DNA from: an uncultured Bacteroidia bacterium | GTDB taxonomy: Bacteria > Bacteroidota > Bacteroidia > J057 > CALAJH01 | Direction: 5' to 3' | Length of the DNA stretch: 64,000 nt | NCBI GenBank assembly: GCA_937922655.1 | Contig: CALAJH010000015.1 | Location: forward strand, 1-64,000 | Shown: positions 42,165 through 51,205 of the stretch, piece after piece | Layout of the letters: every line of letters begins with the position of its first letter | Numbering within the stretch: position 1 is the stretch's first letter | Translations under genes and position numbers: made by a program | Notes under the pieces: generated by a model | The model's database searches: none | What the model saw: only the letters and a program-made list of their open reading frames with translations | What the model was told of the DNA's origin: nothing

Positions 42165-45100
42165 ATGAGAAAAATATTTACGTTCGCCTTGACCTTAGGG
42201 TTGACGGCGTCGATGGCGGCAGCGCAAAACCCGTCTTTGGCCCAAAGCAAGCTCCGTGAAAAAAGTCCGACGTTGCCGGAGACCTTGCGTGCCGTTCCGG
42301 TGACGAACGGCGCGACGGCCCCGAAAACGGCGGCGAAATTCAGCGTTTTATCTCACTTGTCCCAACAAACGGCGCTCAAAGCCATCGACCCCGAGGCCCG
42401 AGGCGCGTTCGAAGCCAACGGAACCCCTTCTTTCTTGTGGGGAAAAAACCTTTTCGCCGCCCTTAACGCCCCGGCCCCCCAAGACCCCGAACCCGGTTAC
42501 TTTCGCCGCATCGAAACCGACGGCCTCGTTCCCTCGCCCCTCGTTCGCCATACGTTGGACGGACTCCAATCCCTAGCGAACGTACTTAAAATCCAAAATC
42601 CCGCCGGCGAATGGAAATTTAAAGCCGTCGAAACCGACGAGGCCGGCCGGCGCCACGTCCGCATGACCCAACACAAAGACGGTATCGCCGTCTACGGCTC
42701 CGATTTGGTCGTCCATTACGACGCGCACGGATATTGTTACGCCGTCAACGGGCGCTTCGAGCCAACAAGCGACGTTACGCCCGCCGATTTTACCGCCGAC
42801 GTACAACTTTGCGCCCAAAACGCACTGGCCCACCTCGCCCAACGCACCGTCATGAAAACCCTCGACGATGAACAGCGCCGTTTGCTCAATTACCACGGCC
42901 CCGTCGTCCGGCCCGTCGTTTATCCTTTCAATGCCAAGCCATTGCCCGTCTATCACATCACCCTTCGCCCCAATTTCATCGAACGCTGGGAATACTTCGT
43001 TCACGCGCAAACGGCGCAAGTGTTGGACTTCTACTATCACGTTTGCACCAACGGCCCCGTTACCGCAACGGCCCAAAACCTTCACGGACAAAACGTGAGC
43101 ATCAACGCCTATCTTTACAACGGCACGCACTATTTGATAGACGCCTCACAACCGATGTTCAACGCCGCCGCTTCGACCATGCCGCAAAAACCCGTAGGCG
43201 CAATATTGACCCTCGACGCCCGCAACACCGCCGACGGCCCCATTTATTTCGTTACCTCGCCGAACAACACATGGACCGACGCTACCGCCGTTTCGGCCCA
43301 CGAAAACGGTTTTAAGTCCTACGATTATTATCGAAGAACGCATCAGCGCAACGCCATCGATGGCAAAGGCGGCAACATCGTTTCCGTGGTGCACATCGCC
43401 GATTCGGAGGACGGCGGCGGCTTGGACAACGCCTTCTGGAACGGCGAAATCATGGGTTACGGCGACGGGCGCGACGTCTTCGACCCGCTGGCCAAAGCCC
43501 TCGACGTCGCGGGCCACGAAATGACCCACGGCGTTATCAGCAATACCTGCAACCTCGAATATCGCGGCCAGTCCGGCGCCATCAACGAATCGCTGGCCGA
43601 CGTTTTCGGCGCCATGATCGACCGCGACGACTGGCATATGGGCGAAGACGTTACCCGAACGACCTATTTCCCCACGGGCCGCCTGCGCTCGCTCGAAGAC
43701 CCCAACCAAGGCCTCAACCCCAACCAAAACGGTTGGCAACCCAAAACCATGAGTCAGTTCGTCGAAGGCGGCGACGTTCACACCAATTCCGGCGTCCCCA
43801 ACTACGCCTGTTATCTTTTCGCCTCGACCAACTCCGTCGGCCGCGACAAAGCCGAAAAAATTTATTACAAGGCTATGCGCGATTATCTAACCACCCGTTC
43901 CCAATTCATCGACCTGCGTCGCGCGTTGGTACAGGCGGCAACGGACATCCACGGCCCCGACGACAACATTATCAACATCCTCAAAAACGCCTTCGACCAA
44001 GTAGGCATCACGGACGGCCCGCCCACCCCCCCCGTGCCAAACAATCCCACCAATCCGGGCAACGAATGGATGCTTTTCCACGGACTGCCCGGAGACAACC
44101 CCGACGTCGCCTACTATACTTATAATTTCGCCGTCGGCGGACAACCCAACCGTTACGAACTTACCGAGTTTCCGTTGCGTAAAATCTCCCTGACCGACGA
44201 CGGTTCGCAGGCTTATTACGTCGGTTCGAACTCCAACAAAATTTACCGCATCGATTTAAGCACCGGGCAAGACCAACTCACCGACCTCCCCGGCGAATGG
44301 GACAACGTCGTCGTTTCCAAACAAGGTACGATGCTCGCGCTCGTATCCACCGCCATCGATTCGTCCATCTACATTTACCATTTGGGAAAACAACAAATGC
44401 GTCGATTCATCCTCTACCACCCGACGTTTTCCCCAACCCAAATCTCCGCGGGCAACCCAAGCTTCGCCGACATGATTGATTGGGATTTCGACGAAGAGCA
44501 TCTAATGTACGACGCCTACACCTTTTTTTACAGCTTCGCCGACGAAGATACCGCCGACCTTTCGTATTGGGACGTGGGCTACATCAACGTGTGGAACAAA
44601 AGCGCCGACGACTTCGGCAACGGGCAAATTTACAAGCTCTTTTCGGGCCTCGAACCCTATGCCAACATCGGCAACCCCGCTTTTTCCAAAAATTCGCCCT
44701 TGATTGCCGCCTTCGATTATTTCAGCTCCATCCGCCAAGAAAACACCATTATTTCCGTTGATTTTGAAACGGGCGACCTCGGCGAGGTGCAAACCCAAAA
44801 CGTTTTGGGTTTTCCCTCCTACAACAAAAACGACGACAAAATCGCCTTCGACTACTACGACGGCGTGAAGTGGACGGTGGCGGCACGGGCTTTGGCCGAA
44901 GACAAAATTTCGGGCGTGGGTTTGGTCGAACCGCTTTTTTCCAACGCGAACTGGGGCATTTATTTCGCCGACGGCAACCGCGTCGCTTCCCGAACTTTCA
45001 ACGACGAGCGCCTGACGGGCTTCGGCGTGTATCCCAACCCCTTCGAAAACGGATTCAACGTCAAGTTCGACAATCCCCGGCGTCGCCCCGTTGTCGTTGG

Positions 45101-45251
45101 CGTTACCGACCTTGCCGGTAAAACCGTCTTCTTGGAACGCTATTCGGGCGTTGAAGAAGCGAACGTGAACTTTTCCGCCGCACCGGGTCTTTATTTTCTG
45201 CACGTGGAGGCCGACGGAAAAACCGCTCGCGCCGCCGTGGTCAAAAAGTAA
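42165..45251 (+). CDS. M4 (thermolysin-type) metalloprotease with propeller-like region and T9SS sorting domain
   Basis: This encodes 1028 residues from the ATG at 42165 (Sec signal MRKIFTFALTLGL...AAAQ). An FTP/PepSY-type propeptide (about 60-290) precedes the catalytic domain: the zinc ligands and catalytic Glu in HEMTH (451-455), the third ligand in NESLAD and the active-site His in GGDVHTNSGVPNYACYLF. Between the protease (ends about 630) and the tail is a 300-residue region with repeated blades (YYVGSNSNKIYRIDLSTGQ, IYIYHLGKQ) like a TolB/WD-type propeller. The T9SS tail has YPNPFENGF and GLYFLHV. It is an exported endopeptidase activated by propeptide removal. The propeller may bind substrate; this is inferred. 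Confidence 0.94.
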   Translation: MRKIFTFALTLGLTASMAAAQNPSLAQSKLREKSPTLPETLRAVPVTNGATAPKTAAKFSVLSHLSQQTALKAIDPEARGAFEANGTPSFLWGKNLFAALNAPAPQDPEPGYFRRIETDGLVPSPLVRHTLDGLQSLANVLKIQNPAGEWKFKAVETDEAGRRHVRMTQHKDGIAVYGSDLVVHYDAHGYCYAVNGRFEPTSDVTPADFTADVQLCAQNALAHLAQRTVMKTLDDEQRRLLNYHGPVVRPVVYPFNAKPLPVYHITLRPNFIERWEYFVHAQTAQVLDFYYHVCTNGPVTATAQNLHGQNVSINAYLYNGTHYLIDASQPMFNAAASTMPQKPVGAILTLDARNTADGPIYFVTSPNNTWTDATAVSAHENGFKSYDYYRRTHQRNAIDGKGGNIVSVVHIADSEDGGGLDNAFWNGEIMGYGDGRDVFDPLAKALDVAGHEMTHGVISNTCNLEYRGQSGAINESLADVFGAMIDRDDWHMGEDVTRTTYFPTGRLRSLEDPNQGLNPNQNGWQPKTMSQFVEGGDVHTNSGVPNYACYLFASTNSVGRDKAEKIYYKAMRDYLTTRSQFIDLRRALVQAATDIHGPDDNIINILKNAFDQVGITDGPPTPPVPNNPTNPGNEWMLFHGLPGDNPDVAYYTYNFAVGGQPNRYELTEFPLRKISLTDDGSQAYYVGSNSNKIYRIDLSTGQDQLTDLPGEWDNVVVSKQGTMLALVSTAIDSSIYIYHLGKQQMRRFILYHPTFSPTQISAGNPSFADMIDWDFDEEHLMYDAYTFFYSFADEDTADLSYWDVGYINVWNKSADDFGNGQIYKLFSGLEPYANIGNPAFSKNSPLIAAFDYFSSIRQENTIISVDFETGDLGEVQTQNVLGFPSYNKNDDKIAFDYYDGVKWTVAARALAEDKISGVGLVEPLFSNANWGIYFADGNRVASRTFNDERLTGFGVYPNPFENGFNVKFDNPRRRPVVVGVTDLAGKTVFLERYSGVEEANVNFSAAPGLYFLHVEADGKTARAAVVKK

Positions 45252-45279
45252 GCGGTTCGGTTTTCCGACTTTTCCCCGC

Positions 45280-45302
45280 GAGGCCGCCTTTCCGGCGGCC
45301 TC
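45280..45302 (+). repeat. Inverted repeat, 9-bp stem
   Basis: GAGGCCGCC and GGCGGCCTC around loop TTTCC, 28 bp after the protease stop. There is no U-tract, so it may be a 3' stabilising hairpin. Confidence 0.6.
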
Positions 45303-45318
45303 GTCGATTATATACACA

Positions 45319-45342
45319 CGCCCGGATTTCCGGGCGTTTTTT
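45319..45342 (+). terminator. Intrinsic terminator after the M4 protease gene
   Basis: CGCCCGG pairs with CCGGGCG around ATTT and is followed by six Ts (45337-45342). Confidence 0.85.
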
Positions 45343-45692
45343 GCAACCGCTTGGTTGAAAATTGGTTGTTGAGGCGGTATTGCCATTGAATTCCGCAAAT
45401 TGGCAAAGTCGCTTGCTACGACGGTAAAGACCACGACCCATTGGATTTTTGCCCGAAGACGTTCGCAGTCCGTTTCGTTCTTTTTCCCGCCCGCAATTTT
45501 CGCCTAACGAGCTTTTGAAAAGAGTAAAAAGCACGGTCGAAGGTTGGGTTCAACGACTTCGTCCACCAAGCCCCCGTTTGCAAAGACCAATAAAAAAAGC
45601 AAGGCGGAGGATCCATACGAGATGGAAACCGCCGCCCGGCCACTAATAACTAATAACTTGTTCGTAGTCCGGCATAGCCGGCCTCGCGTTTC

Positions 45693-47129
45693 TTATCGAA
45701 TCGTCTGAAACCTTAACAAGGCTTCTCCGCGTTCGGTCTTAACTTTCATTGTATATAACCCCGTAGGTAAAGAATAAGTTTCCATTCGGTAAATATTTTC
45801 TTCCTGTATGGGGAAAAATTTAAGTTTAAATTCTCGTCCGGTTGCGTCCACGGCCGTAGCCTCTTTGAGTACGTCTTCCGTCAAGCGAAGGTGTAAAACT
45901 TCGTTGGCCGGATTGGGATAGAGTTCGATTTTGGAACCGAACGCGAAATTCGGACGCAAAGTTACGACCTTTTCTTCATAAAACAAGGTCGGCAGGCCCA
46001 ATGTGGAAAAAGTTCTTGGCGTAATAAAAGTAATCACCGAATCGAGGTAGTTCAACGCCGTTTCACGGTCTTGCACGGGGTTGGCCGAATTGTCCCACCA
46101 ATTGTAAAATTCAAAACCTTTACCCAAAAACGGTTTGAGGCCCGGCGAGGGCGAATCGTTGAAACCGGCGGCCGTCAAAATGAGTTGGTTGCCCAATTCG
46201 TTCGAACGCGCGACCAAATCCCTGCTTCCCGACACCTCGATAATCGGTATTTCCCCCACCGCCGTCACAACAATGCTCGTGCCGTAGGGCGTGGTGTTGT
46301 CCTCGACGCCGTGGACGGCGATAATCGGCGGGTCGTTGGCCTCGACCAGTTGAAGGTCGGCTATCGCTCCGCCGAAACAGTAAATGGCTTGCGGAAGGTA
46401 CGGATACGACAGATACGAGACGTCCAACGAACTGCCCGACGGACGTTGCGGCAAAACGCCGTCGAAACTGCCGAGGGCAAGCGTATCGATTAAAATATTG
46501 CCGCCGTCGTCCAAAAACTTTTCAAGCGCCAGTTCGTCGGGGCGGTTGAGCATGACGGCGTGTAGAACGACGTAGGCGCCCGACGACGAACCGCCCGCAA
46601 CGATTTTTTCGGGGTCGATGCGAAAAGGATTGGATTCGGCGGCGGACTTGCGCAAAAAGCGCATACACGCCCGAAAATCTTGTTGCGCACGCCAAACGGC
46701 GGACATAATTTCTTTGCGACGCTCGACTTCAACGGTTTTGGTCGGGTCCCAACCCAAACGGTGCGTCATCGAAACGACGACGTAACCCTTCTTCGCCATA
46801 CGCGTACAGGTTTCGACGAGCCAGTTGTCGGTCTTGGAACCCGAAGGGAAACGGCCTTGTTGCGCCGACGAGTTGGGGGGCAAAAAACTGCCCGAATGAA
46901 TGAGAATCAGCACGGGCCTGCGACCGAGCGTGTCGCCCGCGGGCTCGTAAACGTCCATTTTCAGGTCGATGAGGTCGTTGGAGGCCCGCGGCACGTTTTG
47001 TCCGTAAACCACGTCTTTTGTAACGACCACGCCCGCAAACGGCTCGTCGATATAGCGTTGGTAGGGCTGGGCGCCGGCCAAGAACGCGCCCGCCAAAATT
47101 AACCCAAATAGAAGTAAGAGTTTTTTCAT
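45693..47129 (-). CDS. Secreted alpha/beta-hydrolase (carboxylesterase-like) with T9SS sorting domain
   Basis: This encodes 478 residues. The Sec signal ends FLAGAQ. The hydrolase domain (about 50-390) has LILIHSGSF (oxyanion strand; HSG in place of HGG) and the nucleophile elbow GGSSSGA near residue 190, followed by IIAVHGVEDNTTPYG, which should place the catalytic Asp region. The catalytic His is not certain. The last about 75 residues are a T9SS tail with YPNPANEVLHL and GLYTMKV. The family (esterase/feruloyl-esterase-like) removes acyl or aryl esters from glycans or lipids; the actual substrate is unknown. It is monocistronic. Confidence 0.88.
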   Translation of the reverse strand: MKKLLLLFGLILAGAFLAGAQPYQRYIDEPFAGVVVTKDVVYGQNVPRASNDLIDLKMDVYEPAGDTLGRRPVLILIHSGSFLPPNSSAQQGRFPSGSKTDNWLVETCTRMAKKGYVVVSMTHRLGWDPTKTVEVERRKEIMSAVWRAQQDFRACMRFLRKSAAESNPFRIDPEKIVAGGSSSGAYVVLHAVMLNRPDELALEKFLDDGGNILIDTLALGSFDGVLPQRPSGSSLDVSYLSYPYLPQAIYCFGGAIADLQLVEANDPPIIAVHGVEDNTTPYGTSIVVTAVGEIPIIEVSGSRDLVARSNELGNQLILTAAGFNDSPSPGLKPFLGKGFEFYNWWDNSANPVQDRETALNYLDSVITFITPRTFSTLGLPTLFYEEKVVTLRPNFAFGSKIELYPNPANEVLHLRLTEDVLKEATAVDATGREFKLKFFPIQEENIYRMETYSLPTGLYTMKVKTERGEALLRFQTIR

Positions 47130-47327
47130 TACTACGGTTGATGTGGATGCGAATTTATAAAGCTTTGACGCAAGTTCCTAAATTCGAGGAAAAATTTTTT
47201 TTTCCGGACGAAAAAACACCAACCTTGGTCTTGGACGATGAATCTTGCCTTACACGCCGTTTGTCAACGTCGCGTCGTTTTCGGCGCCGTTTTGAAAACG
47301 CGCGTTTTCCCGTGCCGTTATTGTTTG

Positions 47328-47335
47328 TAACTTTG
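47328..47335 (+). promoter_or_regulatory. -7 promoter element (TAACTTTG) for the FKBP gene
   Basis: Exact TAnnTTTG match 21 bp before the ATG at 47357. It supports that start over upstream in-frame codons. Confidence 0.5.
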
Positions 47336-47356
47336 CGAGTCAAACGGCAATCGAAG

Positions 47357-47872
47357 ATGAAAAAAATATTGGCCGTGGTTGTAGCGACGACGCTCGTCGG
47401 CTGCACAAGCGGCGAACAAAAACCACAAAACGCCGGCGACACGGCGCCCGTCGCCGAAGCGCCTCGAACCGCACCCACATTCAACCGCTTCCCCTACGGC
47501 GCCGATTCCGCCCTCATTCCCATCGATTCGTCCAAAATCCGTACCCTTCCCTCGGGACTCAAATACGTCATTATTGAAGAGGGCGTGGGCAACATCCCCC
47601 AAGCCGGCCAAAAGGTCATCGCCCAATACCACGGCATCCTCACCGACGGAACCAAGTTCGACAGCTCTTACGAGCGCGGACAACCTTTCGAGTTCTCCTT
47701 GGGACAAGGACAAGTTATTCGCGGTTGGGACGAAGCTTTCGCCATGCTCAAAGTCGGCGCCAAAGCGATTATCATCGTACCTCCCGATTTGGGTTACGGC
47801 AACCGCAACATGGGCAACATCCCCCCCAATTCGACGCTCATTTTTTACGTCGAATTATTGGGCGTGGTGTGA
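47357..47872 (+). CDS. FKBP-type peptidyl-prolyl isomerase lipoprotein
   Basis: This encodes 171 residues from the ATG at 47357 (lipoprotein signal MKKILAVVVATTLVGC, Cys 16). After a Pro/Ala-rich spacer, the FKBP domain covers about 65-170: LPSGLKYVIIEEG, VIAQYHGILTDGTKFDSSYERGQPFEFSLGQGQVIRGWDEA and IIIVPPDLGYG. These contain the hydrophobic ligand pocket residues typical of the family. It speeds prolyl isomerisation and assists folding of exported proteins in the periplasm or at the outer membrane. The end overlaps the convergent gene by 18 bp. Confidence 0.95.
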   Translation: MKKILAVVVATTLVGCTSGEQKPQNAGDTAPVAEAPRTAPTFNRFPYGADSALIPIDSSKIRTLPSGLKYVIIEEGVGNIPQAGQKVIAQYHGILTDGTKFDSSYERGQPFEFSLGQGQVIRGWDEAFAMLKVGAKAIIIVPPDLGYGNRNMGNIPPNSTLIFYVELLGVV

Positions 47873-49057
47873 GACCCGAAACCGGAACGTAGGCGCGTCC
47901 CTGCGCCGCAAAACAAATTTTCCCATCGGCTCCAAAAGGCCGCGCACCGCGTGCCGCAACACTTTGTATAAAAAAGCGTCGGTCTCGGCACGGTCGATTT
48001 CTTTGGCATAACCCGATTGATTGAGCGGAACGTCGAAAAGATGTTCGAAGTGGATGGCGGCCAAGCCCCGGCGCAAGTTCTCGTTGACGTCGCGGGCCAA
48101 AAACTCGACGGCCGAAAGGTCTTTTTGAATGTATCCGGCGGGGGGCAAAGGCGGCGGGGGCTCGTGCGCTTTGGGCGGACGAACGTGCATAACGCTGAAC
48201 GGTCCCGTGGCCATGCCTTCGCCGCCGCAAGCCACGCACGTTTTCGGCGAACCGAAACCCGACAATTTACCCGCCCCGTGGCATTGGTTGCATACCGCCC
48301 CGTACATCCATTTTTCAGGGTAGACGTGCATTTTCAAGGCCGCTTGTTTGTCCGAATATTCGATTAAGGCCTCGTCCCACCAGTCCACGGCCCCGTCCAA
48401 AAACGAACGAAAGACTCCGGGCGTGTCCAAGCTCGTCGGTTCGCCGCCCAAAATCCACGCCGGCGGCTCGTGCCATACGTATTCCCCCAACACCCTTACG
48501 ACAAAGTCGTTGTGTTTTTGGCGTTCGTAACGCACGCATTGGCGCGGGGTGAGAAGCAAAAAACTGTCGGGGGTTTCGTTGACGAGCGCGTACTTTCCCG
48601 CACGAAAGTCGACGACCGCCCGTGCGGGAAAAAATACGGGCATAAACCCTTGGTCGTCGTGGACGAGGGCCAAAATCCCGTTCGGTTCGGTGAAAAGCGT
48701 TTTCCAGCCGTATCGGTTCCACCATTCAACGAACGAACCCGTTTCGGGCCAACGCTCCGTCAACGCCCCCGAATCCGCGTCGGCGGGAAACTCGACGACA
48801 AAATCGTCTTCGCGCGTCAAGCGTACAAAGGAATGAAGGATTTTGTCGAAATACGCGCGGGTAACGACGCGCAAATGCGCCAATCGGTATTCGACGACGT
48901 GTTCGGGTTCGTGAAAAAAGCGTTTGCGCACAAGGGCTTCGGCGCCCTTGCCTTCGGCGTGCCGGAGCATGCGTTCGGAGGCCCGGCAGGCTTCGGCGTA
49001 ATGCGGCCGGCGCGCCAAACCCAACAAATACAGGTCGAGTTGCGGTTTGGAAATCAT
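47855..49057 (-). CDS. Protein of unknown function with DnaJ-like CxxCxGxG zinc motifs
   Basis: This encodes 400 residues, without signal peptide or membrane helix. Near residue 256 are two Cys pairs, CNQCHGAG and CVACGGEG, a zinc-ribbon of the DnaJ/rubredoxin type. A Pro-rich stretch follows (PPPPLPPAGY). The rest is Trp/Tyr-rich (FVEWWNRYGWKTLF, DWWDEALIEYSDKQAALKMHVYPEKW) and I do not recognise it. The overall build, with a zinc-ribbon late in the chain followed by PPxGYIxxDLxAVE, reminds me of portal-like proteins found in Bacteroidota phages, but no phage genes are nearby, so this is only a guess. TAATTTTG lies 7 bp before the ATG. Confidence 0.75.
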   Translation of the reverse strand: MISKPQLDLYLLGLARRPHYAEACRASERMLRHAEGKGAEALVRKRFFHEPEHVVEYRLAHLRVVTRAYFDKILHSFVRLTREDDFVVEFPADADSGALTERWPETGSFVEWWNRYGWKTLFTEPNGILALVHDDQGFMPVFFPARAVVDFRAGKYALVNETPDSFLLLTPRQCVRYERQKHNDFVVRVLGEYVWHEPPAWILGGEPTSLDTPGVFRSFLDGAVDWWDEALIEYSDKQAALKMHVYPEKWMYGAVCNQCHGAGKLSGFGSPKTCVACGGEGMATGPFSVMHVRPPKAHEPPPPLPPAGYIQKDLSAVEFLARDVNENLRRGLAAIHFEHLFDVPLNQSGYAKEIDRAETDAFLYKVLRHAVRGLLEPMGKFVLRRRDAPTFRFRVSHHAQ

Positions 49058-49064
49058 AACCGGG

Positions 49065-49072
49065 CAAAATTA
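49065..49072 (-). promoter_or_regulatory. -7 promoter element (TAATTTTG) for the CxxCxGxG protein
   Basis: Exact TAnnTTTG on the minus strand, 7 bp before the ATG at 49057, predicting a leaderless mRNA. Confidence 0.5.
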
Positions 49073-49144
49073 CGGCGGCCGCCGGCGCGTCGTCGGCTCC
49101 CGGGCGTTTTGGCGCTTGGCCGGTTTTTGCGCATATTCGCACCG

Positions 49145-50065
49145 ATGATAAAACTTTATTGTCCGGCGAGCATTGGCAACTTCGGCGTGGGCTTCGACGT
49201 TTTGGGCGCCGCCGTCGAAAGCCCGGGCGACGTGCTCGAAGCCGAACGCATCGAATCGGGTTGGGAAATCGAAATCGTTTCGGGCGACGTGCCCGTCGAC
49301 CCCGAACGCAACACCGTTACCCTCGCCGCCAAGTACGTTGTCGAGGAATTGCGGCGCGGCGGCGGGCAAACGGGCGGCATACGTTTTCGTTTAAAAAAAG
49401 GCATGCCGACGGGTTCGGGTTTGGGTTCGAGCGCGGCGGGCGCGGTGGGCGGCGCCTTTGCCGCGAACGCGCTTTACGGCGAAAAACTCGATTCGATGCA
49501 AATTTTGAAGGCCGCCACCCGGGCCGAGGCCGTCGTTTCGGGCGCCTTTTTCGCCGACAACACCGCCCCTTGTCTTTTCGGTGGAATGACGATTGTTTTG
49601 TCCAACGACCCGCTGACCGTCGTCCCTCTCCGCCCGCCGCAAAACATGTGGGTCGTTTTGGCCATGCCGAAAATTAAAATTTTGACCGCCGACGCCCGCG
49701 CCGTACTGCCGAAAACCCTGCCTTTCACGGACGCGGTCTCCAACTTGGCCAAAGTGGCGGGCGTGGTCGCGGCCTTTGCCCGCGACGACTATTCGCTCTT
49801 TGAAAAAATCGATTTGTTGGACGACCGTTTGGCCGAACCTTACCGTCGGGCGTTGATTCCGGGTTTTGCGGCGGCAAAAGCGGCGGCAAAGGCGGCGGGC
49901 GCCAACGGTTGCGGTATTTCGGGTTCGGGGCCTGCGGTCTTCGCCCTCGCCGGCGACCCCGAAACCGCCCGCAACGTCGCCGAAACCCTAAGCACGACGT
50001 TCGACTCCTGCCCCACCCGCGTTACCCGCATCGCCGAAACCGGCGTACGCCTCCTCAATGCTTAA
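49145..50065 (+). CDS. thrB: Homoserine kinase
   Basis: This encodes 306 residues from the ATG at 49145 (MIKLYCPASIGNFGVGFDVLG), the standard ThrB start and length. GHMP-kinase motifs are present: the N-terminal ASIGNFGVGFD, the ATP loop PTGSGLGSSAAG, and the late GCGISGSGPAVFAL. It phosphorylates L-homoserine in threonine synthesis. It is normally grouped with thrA and thrC in an operon; here it is alone. The stop overlaps the stop of the convergent gene by 4 bp. Confidence 0.96.
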   Translation: MIKLYCPASIGNFGVGFDVLGAAVESPGDVLEAERIESGWEIEIVSGDVPVDPERNTVTLAAKYVVEELRRGGGQTGGIRFRLKKGMPTGSGLGSSAAGAVGGAFAANALYGEKLDSMQILKAATRAEAVVSGAFFADNTAPCLFGGMTIVLSNDPLTVVPLRPPQNMWVVLAMPKIKILTADARAVLPKTLPFTDAVSNLAKVAGVVAAFARDDYSLFEKIDLLDDRLAEPYRRALIPGFAAAKAAAKAAGANGCGISGSGPAVFALAGDPETARNVAETLSTTFDSCPTRVTRIAETGVRLLNA

Positions 50066-50550
50066 CGGCTTTTACGGGCCTCTCGCGACTCGATGTTGCG
50101 CATCACCGATTCGACGACGTACTGTTTCGTTTGCCCCTCGACGGTGTAAACAATCATCGCCACGCCGGGGAACGAAGGGGAAATTTCGCCCGGAATCAAG
50201 CGCTCGACACCCGCGCGAAGCGTTACGCGTTTTCTGCCGCCGCCCAATTCTTCGGCGTCGCCGGAATGAACGTCGCTCATGTCGTAGGCGTGGGAACCCC
50301 AATACATTTTTTTCATGGCGAAGGCCGGCGCGTCGCCCGCGAAGTTCAAACGCACGACAAACATGCTGCCGTGTCCCTCGTCGTCGGTGTTCCACGAAAC
50401 GATGTTCGCGTCCTCGGTGAAAAAGTCTATTCTTTGGGTAAGCGCGTCGTTGGAAATGACGTTTTCGGGGGTTTTGCCCCCCGTTTGTGCCATTGCGTTT
50501 GCGGCAAGCGTCGCCGCCGCCCAAGCTATTATAATCGCCGCCGTTTTCAT
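50062..50550 (-). CDS. Small secreted protein of unknown function
   Basis: This encodes 162 residues. A Sec signal peptide (ends ANAMAQ, about residue 22) is clear. The mature part is a small beta-rich domain without Cys and with no motif I recognise; the C-terminal stretch MIVYTVEGQTKQYVVE is the most strand-like. It is conserved-looking in composition, and the frame is closed by a stop overlapping thrB. The location is probably periplasmic. No partner is evident. Confidence 0.72.
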   Translation of the reverse strand: MKTAAIIIAWAAATLAANAMAQTGGKTPENVISNDALTQRIDFFTEDANIVSWNTDDEGHGSMFVVRLNFAGDAPAFAMKKMYWGSHAYDMSDVHSGDAEELGGGRKRVTLRAGVERLIPGEISPSFPGVAMIVYTVEGQTKQYVVESVMRNIESREARKSR

Positions 50551-50727
50551 ATTCGTCGTTTTTTAAGCGTACAAACGCGAAATTAATCAAAAAAAGCATC
50601 GGTTCTAAAACAAGTTTCGGCAAATCCGTCGGCGTCAAGGGGCATTCGATAGAGCGTATTCGGGCTTCAAAGCCCAAGTTGGGATTCAGCCGTCGGGAGA
50701 CGGTTAGGGGCACGAAAGTTTCGGGCG

Positions 50728-51204
50728 CTAATTTTGGGCAACGGCGGAAAAAACGACGGTTTTTTTGGGTGCGACGAGGCGAAGGGTCATCGTGCCGCGG
50801 GCGGTTTTCCATACGAGGCGGTCGTCGTTTTTTTCGGGCCGGCGGTACTTTTGGGTCAAGTGGATGCGGCATTCGCGATGGAGGTTTCGGGCCTCGGTTT
50901 CGTCGGCGAAAATCATTTCGGCGTTGATGGCGCGGATAAGGTTGGCGGAGTCCTTGTGGTATTCAACGAAAAGTTCGACCCCGGTTGCGGGACGACGGTG
51001 GAATTGAACGCCGAGTTGGTCGTCGTAGCGCGGGACTGCGGTTTCGCGTCCGTAAACGCCGTCGAAATTTTCTCGGGGCGCGAGTCCGCGAAATACGTTT
51101 GCGGTATCGGCCCAAAAGTCCCAAAAGCGTTCGGAAAGTGTTTGTTTTGGACTTGCGCACGCCGCCAAGGTTGCCGCCAAGGTTGCCGCCAACGCCGTTT
51201 TCAT
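50728..51204 (-). CDS. Lipoprotein of unknown function, last gene of the hydrolase/CoA-transferase operon
   Basis: This encodes 158 residues. The signal ends LAAC with Cys 16 lipidated. The mature protein has a Trp/Phe-rich start (ERFWDFWADTANVFRGL) and a beta-rich end; no family was recognised. The ATG is one base after the upstream CoA-transferase stop, so it is the third gene of an operon that begins at 54111. Whether it supports that pathway is not visible. Confidence 0.72.
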   Translation of the reverse strand: MKTALAATLAATLAACASPKQTLSERFWDFWADTANVFRGLAPRENFDGVYGRETAVPRYDDQLGVQFHRRPATGVELFVEYHKDSANLIRAINAEMIFADETEARNLHRECRIHLTQKYRRPEKNDDRLVWKTARGTMTLRLVAPKKTVVFSAVAQN

Positions 51205-51205
51205 A

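Larger units (their letters stand above)
45252..45692. other. Intergenic region with two hairpins
   Basis: This 441-bp stretch begins with the terminators of the protease gene (45280-45342). The remaining about 350 bp show nothing I recognise; no promoter match or coding frame is convincing. Confidence 0.5.

Noticed and set aside
49117-49135. TTGGCC...TTGC as a second sigma-54 promoter before thrB
   Set aside because: The GG and GC are only 9 bp apart instead of 10, and the sequence lacks the CACG after the GG.
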